This document shows positions 13,521 through 14,922 of a stretch of DNA of 14,922 bases, piece after piece. The position numbers and the translations under genes are program-made. The notes beneath the pieces were generated by a model. The model had not been told where the DNA came from and did no database searches. It worked only from the letters and a program-made list of their open reading frames with translations. Numbering within the stretch: position 1 is the stretch's first letter; the number at the start of each line of letters is the position of its first letter. The DNA is from Halieaceae bacterium UBA4438 (GTDB lineage: Bacteria > Pseudomonadota > Gammaproteobacteria > Pseudomonadales > Halieaceae): the NCBI GenBank assembly GCA_002390485.1, contig DGPO01000123.1, forward strand, positions 1 to 14,922, written 5' to 3'.

Positions 13521-13988
13521 TTAGGCCAGACGTTGGTAGCCACCACTAAAAAACACCAGTGGCTCGCCTTCTGAGTGTGTCAGTGCGTCGACCTCGCCGA
13601 CAATAATGTGGTGGTCACCCCCCTGATGAAGGGCTGTGAGCCGACACGACAAGGTGGCGAGCGCATCTTTGACCAGAGGCACACCGGCGTCGTCAACAAT
13701 TCTGTCCGCAACATCCATTTCGTGGGCCAACGAACGCGCGTAACGATCAGACAGTGCTTGTTGAGAGCTTTTTAGTATCGAAATACCATACCGCTCGCAC
13801 TCCGTGAACTCTTTAAAACACTCGGACGTGTTTTGAATGCTCCACAACACAAGAGCGGGATCTAGGGACACAGCGGCAAACGAATTTACCGTCATGCCAA
13901 TCGAACGGTTGTCGGACGTCTGTGTGGTCAAAATGCAAACCCCGGTGGCGAATTGCCCTAAGGTGTTCCGTAACGCGCGCGTATCCAA
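13521..13988 (-). CDS. Flavin reductase-domain protein (FMN-binding split-barrel)
   Basis: 155 residues from a proposed TTG start at 13988, preceded by a G-run (13995-13999) six bases upstream. The frame is open to an ATG at 14099, but those 37 extra residues are basic and unlike the family. From TTG the protein begins (M)DTRALRNTLGQFATGVCILTT, matching the usual MDxRxLRxALGxFATGVxxVTT start. The central GMTVNSFAAVSLDPALVLWS (31-50) is the flavin-reductase-like signature, and GDHHIIVGEVDALTHSEGEPLVFFSGGYQRL closes the domain. Such proteins reduce FMN/FAD with NAD(P)H to feed two-component monooxygenases, or act as isolated flavin reductases. No monooxygenase partner is inside the window. The region upstream to the ivd gene carries its promoter, which I cannot pinpoint. 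Confidence 0.82.
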   Translation of the reverse strand: MDTRALRNTLGQFATGVCILTTQTSDNRSIGMTVNSFAAVSLDPALVLWSIQNTSECFKEFTECERYGISILKSSQQALSDRYARSLAHEMDVADRIVDDAGVPLVKDALATLSCRLTALHQGGDHHIIVGEVDALTHSEGEPLVFFSGGYQRLA

Positions 13989-14192
13989 GTTATACCCCCA
14001 ATATCTCGCGCGAAGATTAACACAGCGAATCGCATCAAGACGTAATTGCTTTGGCTTAGTGCGGACAGAGGCAAGACATTTTGGTCCCGTCGTCAGCACG
14101 CGTGACCTCCCTCAGTACCATCCACTAAAGACGCACCGCTGACTGACGCTTAATCTCAAGTTCATTACTCGCAATTGTCCTTATCATGCCAG

Positions 14193-14220
14193 TTGACAGC
14201 ACACGTCAAGAATCTAAGCT
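14193..14220 (+). promoter_or_regulatory. Putative ivd (liu) promoter with overlapping dyad operator
   Basis: TTGACA at 14193-14198 is a perfect -35 box. TAAGCT at 14215-14220, after a 16-base spacer, is a weak -10. The -35 is part of the perfect dyad TTGAC-N7-GTCAA (14193-14209), which sits between -35 and -10 and 39 bases before the ivd ATG. MerR-family LiuR regulators are known to control isovaleryl-CoA dehydrogenase operons in gammaproteobacteria and bind dyads in this kind of position. Assigning LiuR to this site is inference. Confidence 0.5.
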
Positions 14221-14248
14221 GTACGGCGATGTAAATTGGAGAGTGCTA

Positions 14249-14922
14249 ATGACCAACCCACTGCGGAGCTTGAACCACGGCCTGTGCGACGAGCTGAATA
14301 TGCTGAGGGATACGACCCGGAACTTTGTGCTCAAGGAATTAGCACCCATTGCAGATGAGGTCGATCGATCCAATGATTTCCCGCATCCTCTGTGGCGCAA
14401 AATGGGTGAGCTCGGGCTGCTTGGTATTACCGTCGATGAGCGTTTTGGCGGCTCAGCAATGGGTTATCTCGCCCACATCATCGTCCTTGAGGAGATTAGT
14501 AGAGCCTCAGCATCAGTCGGACTGTCCTACGGGGCGCACTCTAATCTGTGCGTGAATCAGATTCATCGCAATGGGTCTGAGAGTCAGAAAGAAAAGTACC
14601 TTCCCGAGTTATGTTCCGGTGCCAAGGTCGGTGCGCTCGCCATGAGCGAGCCCAACGCTGGTTCTGACGTCGTGAGTATGGCACTCAGGGCTGATCGTAA
14701 GGGCGATCAGTATATTTTGAACGGCACGAAAATGTGGATCACCAACGGTCCCGATGCGGATACCTACGTCATTTACGCCAAGACTGACCCCGACGCGGGC
14801 TCACGGGGTATTACCGCCTTCATCGTCGAGCGCGATTATCCCGGCTTCACCCAAGGCGCAAAACTCGACAAGCTCGGCATGAGAGGGTCAAACACGGCGG
14901 AATTGATTTTTCAGGACTGCCC
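14249..14922 (+). CDS. ivd: Isovaleryl-CoA dehydrogenase, 5' part (partial)
   Basis: The gene starts at ATG 14249 with GGAGAG (14238-14243) five bases upstream and runs off the window after 224 codons. It is an acyl-CoA dehydrogenase. The FAD/substrate signature [16 protein letters not shown] spans residues 129-144, [23 protein letters not shown] follows, and [12 protein letters not shown] is near the break. The N-terminal helix region, the [31 protein letters not shown] block and the overall order closely resemble isovaleryl-CoA dehydrogenase (Ivd/LiuA). That enzyme oxidises isovaleryl-CoA to 3-methylcrotonyl-CoA in leucine breakdown, passing electrons to ETF. The catalytic glutamate lies beyond the window. 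The full liu operon (methylcrotonyl-CoA carboxylase, methylglutaconyl-CoA hydratase) is expected to follow. A different branched or short-chain acyl-CoA specificity cannot be excluded. Confidence 0.88.
   Translation, partial: MTNPLRSLNHGLCDELNMLRDTTRNFVLKELAPIADEVDRSNDFPHPLWRKMGELGLLGITVDERFGGSAMGYLAHIIVLEEISRASASVGLSYGAHSNLCVNQIHRNGSESQKEKYLPELCSGAKVGALAMSEPNAGSDVVSMALRADRKGDQYILNGTKMWITNGPDADTYVIYAKTDPDAGSRGITAFIVERDYPGFTQGAKLDKLGMRGSNTAELIFQDC

Noticed and set aside
1..14922. CRISPR array, insertion sequence, integrase, toxin-antitoxin or phage-defence system
   Set aside because: No regularly spaced repeats, transposase or integrase motifs, or paired small toxin-antitoxin genes were seen; the solitary HNH protein alone does not make a defence system.

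Overview
The window looks like a chromosomal segment of a heterotrophic, probably marine, gammaproteobacterium. This is inferred from gene content only: an AvtA close to the enterobacterial protein, a DUF3501/Fe-S protein pair, a lipoprotein carboxylesterase, acyl-CoA catabolic genes and an isovaleryl-CoA dehydrogenase. The OM60/NOR5 (Halieaceae) type would fit, but no marker gene is present to prove it. There are no tRNA or rRNA genes, insertion sequences, CRISPR arrays or phage genes, and the strip is densely coding with gaps of at most about 260 bp.

Left part (1-2252): the tail of a cysteine-rich Fe-S oxidoreductase is followed by a DUF3501 gene. A short hairpin separates this from a convergent FAD-dependent amine/D-amino-acid oxidase-type gene that carries a twin-arginine export signal when read from its GTG start. 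A 203-bp divergent region follows.

Middle-left (2253-4979): a Cof-type HAD phosphatase is tightly linked to a membrane-anchored alpha/beta hydrolase. Next come a nested inverted repeat, a secreted glutathione peroxidase and a small HNH-type zinc protein. The HNH gene runs head-on into a uridine-kinase-like gene with 4 bases between the stop codons.

Central minus-strand block (4977-11313, transcribed right to left): tpiA, a thiolase-like protein lacking the catalytic cysteines, a type-2 3-hydroxyacyl-CoA dehydrogenase (SDR) and an enoyl-CoA hydratase. Gaps are 17-30 bp, ending in a clear Rho-independent terminator. This looks like a small acyl-CoA degradation operon. A lipoprotein carboxylesterase starts only 16 bases after the terminator's T-tract, and the kinase gene follows it.

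Right part (11397-14922): divergently from tpiA lies avtA (valine-pyruvate transaminase). It is followed by an NADPH-dependent FMN-reductase-type flavoprotein and a convergent flavin-reductase-domain protein whose stop codons are one base apart. At the edge is the 5' part of an isovaleryl-CoA dehydrogenase gene, probably the first gene of a leucine/isovalerate (liu) operon, with a promoter-overlapping dyad. The metabolic theme of the right two thirds is branched-chain amino acid and acyl-CoA metabolism.

I see no clear novel defence or mobile system. The most notable points are the cysteine-less thiolase beside tpiA, the terminator/start overlap before the esterase, the dyad before ivd, and start-codon corrections at four genes (2049, 7391, 10567, 13988).
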